A stretch of 64,000 bases of DNA from Thiobacillus sp. SCUT-2 (GTDB lineage Bacteria; Pseudomonadota; Gammaproteobacteria; Burkholderiales; Thiobacillaceae), in NCBI RefSeq assembly GCF_035621355.1, contig NZ_CP141769.1, positions 2,294,001 through 2,358,000 on the forward strand. Reading direction: 5' to 3'. This document shows positions 62,731 to 64,000 of the stretch, one piece after another (position 1 is the stretch's first letter; each line of letters starts with the position of its first letter). The position numbers were made by a program, and so were the translations under genes. Below the pieces are notes generated by a model. It ran no database searches and had not been told where the DNA came from. It was given only the letters and a program-made list of their open reading frames with translations.

Positions 62731-64000
62731 TCACGGCCCAGCGGGCGCGGGCTCGGCCACAGGCAGCGACCGCGCGCCGAGCGTGAGCTTGCTGCCCACC
62801 TGCTTGTCGCGAGCCGCCTGCTTCGCCGGCTCGCCGAGGCTGACGCGGCTGGCATCGAGGCCGAGGCGAAGCAACTCGGCGCGCATCGCCTGGCCGCGCG
62901 CCTGGGCGAGCTTGACGAGCGCGTCTTCGCCGACCGCGGTCTGCCGCGTCAGCCGTTCCAGCAGTTCGGCATGGAAAGGCGAGAGCGGGCCGGTGTCGCG
63001 CGTCTTGAAGCGGCGCGCGAGCCGCTCGACCATCTCGCTCTCCATGACACGCGCGGCGGCGCCGGCATTCGGATCGCGGAAGCTCGCGCGCAGCTTCTCG
63101 TACGCATCCTTGCCCGCCACCGCGGCGTAGCGGTCCTCGAGCCAGGTCTGGACGCGGTAGTTGTTGACGTCCACCGGGCCGGGGGCCTCGCCGGGGGCGA
63201 GCTTGATGCCGGCGGCCGCCGCGGCCTCGCGCCGCATCGTCTGCTCCTGCAGCGCACGGCGATCCGCATCGGGATCGTAGCCCGGCATCACGGTGAGCGT
63301 GAGCGCAGGCCGCTTCGCCAGCGCGTCGGCGATCGCCTTGAGCTTTTCCTGTTCCGGCGGCAGCAGCGCGCTGCTGCCCGGGTCGAAGTCGATCGCCTCG
63401 AGCTTCTCCGAGCTCACCCCGAGCAGCTTGCCGATCGCCCGGAAAGGCGCGGTCACGAGCTTGGTCAGCACGTTGACGAAGGCCTTCCAGATGATGCGGC
63501 CGTAGCTGAACTGCGGATCGTCGAGGCTGCCGGAGACCGGCAGGTCGAGGTCGATGACGCCGTGGCTGTCCTGCAGCAGCGCGATCGCGAGGTCGAGCGG
63601 CAGCTTCAGCGCGTCCGGGCTGTCGACGCGCTCGCCGAGCTTCAGCTGGTTGACGATGAACTTGTTCTCGCCTTCGAGCTGGCGATTCTTGATCTTGTAT
63701 TCGAGGTCGACCGAAAGCTTGCCCGAATCGATCCGGCGACCGGCGAACTTGCCCGAGTAGGGCGTCAGCCGGGTCATCTCCAGGTTGCGGAAGGCGAGCG
63801 TGAGATCGGTGAAGTCGGTCGCGCGGAACGGCTGGAGCGTTCCGCGCACGCGCGCCGAGCCATAGTCGTCGACCTTGCCGTCGAGTTCGACCTGGGCCGT
63901 CGTCGCGGGGTCGGTCGACAGGCCCGTGATGACGCCGCCGAGGTCGTGCATGCGCGTGCCGAACTGCGGCGTCAGCGAGAGGTCGGCGAATTCCGCGTTG
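62731..64000 (-). CDS. DUF748 / AsmA-like envelope protein (5' part outside window)
   Basis: The last 423 codons or so of a larger gene whose start lies beyond the window. The visible part has repeated beta-strand patterns of DUF748 proteins (LSLTPQFGTRMHDLGGVITGLS, FRATDFTDLTLAFRNLEMTRLTPYSGKFAGRRIDSGKL in parts) and LDLPVSGSLDDPQFSYGRIIWKAFVNVLTKLVTAPF. These AsmA-related proteins reach across the periplasm and help move lipids or keep the outer membrane. A later part (AIDFDPGSSALLPPEQEKL) recalls OmpA-like domains. The frame stays open to base 64000. Confidence 0.85.
   Translation of the reverse strand, partial: NAEFADLSLTPQFGTRMHDLGGVITGLSTDPATTAQVELDGKVDDYGSARVRGTLQPFRATDFTDLTLAFRNLEMTRLTPYSGKFAGRRIDSGKLSVDLEYKIKNRQLEGENKFIVNQLKLGERVDSPDALKLPLDLAIALLQDSHGVIDLDLPVSGSLDDPQFSYGRIIWKAFVNVLTKLVTAPFRAIGKLLGVSSEKLEAIDFDPGSSALLPPEQEKLKAIADALAKRPALTLTVMPGYDPDADRRALQEQTMRREAAAAAGIKLAPGEAPGPVDVNNYRVQTWLEDRYAAVAGKDAYEKLRASFRDPNAGAAARVMESEMVERLARRFKTRDTGPLSPFHAELLERLTRQTAVGEDALVKLAQARGQAMRAELLRLGLDASRVSLGEPAKQAARDKQVGSKLTLGARSLPVAEPAPAGP

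Overview
The window is about 64 kb of gene-dense, high-GC chromosomal DNA from a betaproteobacterium. The order rpoE-rseA-rseB-rseC-degQ-glutaredoxin-lepA-lepB-DUF4845-rnc-era-recO-pdxJ and the presence of PriB, short DUF4845 and DUF1631 proteins are typical of that class. A DsrC/TusE-like protein, SoxW/TlpA-type periplasmic thioredoxins and a fixABCX set fit a sulfur-oxidising, Thiobacillus-like or Rhodocyclales-like lineage, but this placement is an inference. I see no insertion sequence, prophage, integrase, CRISPR array or rRNA operon. The longest stretch without a protein gene is 252 bases (48588-48839), and it holds a sigma28-like promoter and a c-di-GMP-I riboswitch.

Layout: 1-839 is the end of a KdpD-like kinase and KdpE. 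858-4426 is fixABCX, an electron-bifurcating flavoprotein set, followed by the potassium transporter kup (4449-6323). On the minus strand, 6381-18109 holds an HD-GYP protein and then, in order of transcription from 18109 downwards, rpoE, its anti-sigma factors, the periplasmic protease DegQ, a small glutaredoxin, lepA, lepB, DUF4845, rnc, era, recO and pdxJ. nadB, ygfX (minus), ygfZ and a DUF4936 protein fill 18251-21601. From 21642 to 25678 come alr, dnaB and the ribosomal operon rpsF-priB-rpsR-rplI, all minus. 25825-31852 holds an Orn/Lys/Arg decarboxylase, dcd, apbC, a small unknown, rppH and a spermidine-synthase-like protein, all minus. 31935-35519 holds proS, a lytic transglycosylase, a lipoprotein and an unknown protein behind a sigma54-like promoter, all plus.

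35572-38379 (minus) is a compact four-gene set: two periplasmic thioredoxins, a TolC-like protein and an unusually short HlyD-like adaptor, with no pump beside it. A fumarase/aspartase-family lyase and a YlqF GTPase follow (plus), then pgl-zwf-gnd, a MarC protein, trmB, thiG and thiS (minus). 46437-46510 is tRNA-Gly(CCC). 46590-51017 holds two DUF1631 paralogs; the second is preceded by the sigma28-like promoter and the c-di-GMP riboswitch. mutY, a DsrC-like protein lacking both redox cysteines, ilvE, small proteins, an alpha/beta hydrolase, a phosphohexomutase, a glycosyltransferase and corA fill 51066-58880. 58884-60559 (minus) is a secreted beta-propeller-like protein with its thioredoxin-fold partner. 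mog and an EI24 protein (plus), then a membrane-anchored HELLH protein and a DUF748 protein cut by the window end (minus), close the window.

The strongest candidate for new biology is the sigma28 / c-di-GMP riboswitch / DUF1631 arrangement at 48609-51017. It would tie an uncharacterised protein family to both the flagellar regulon and second-messenger levels. Motif positions were read by eye; all promoter calls are predictions.
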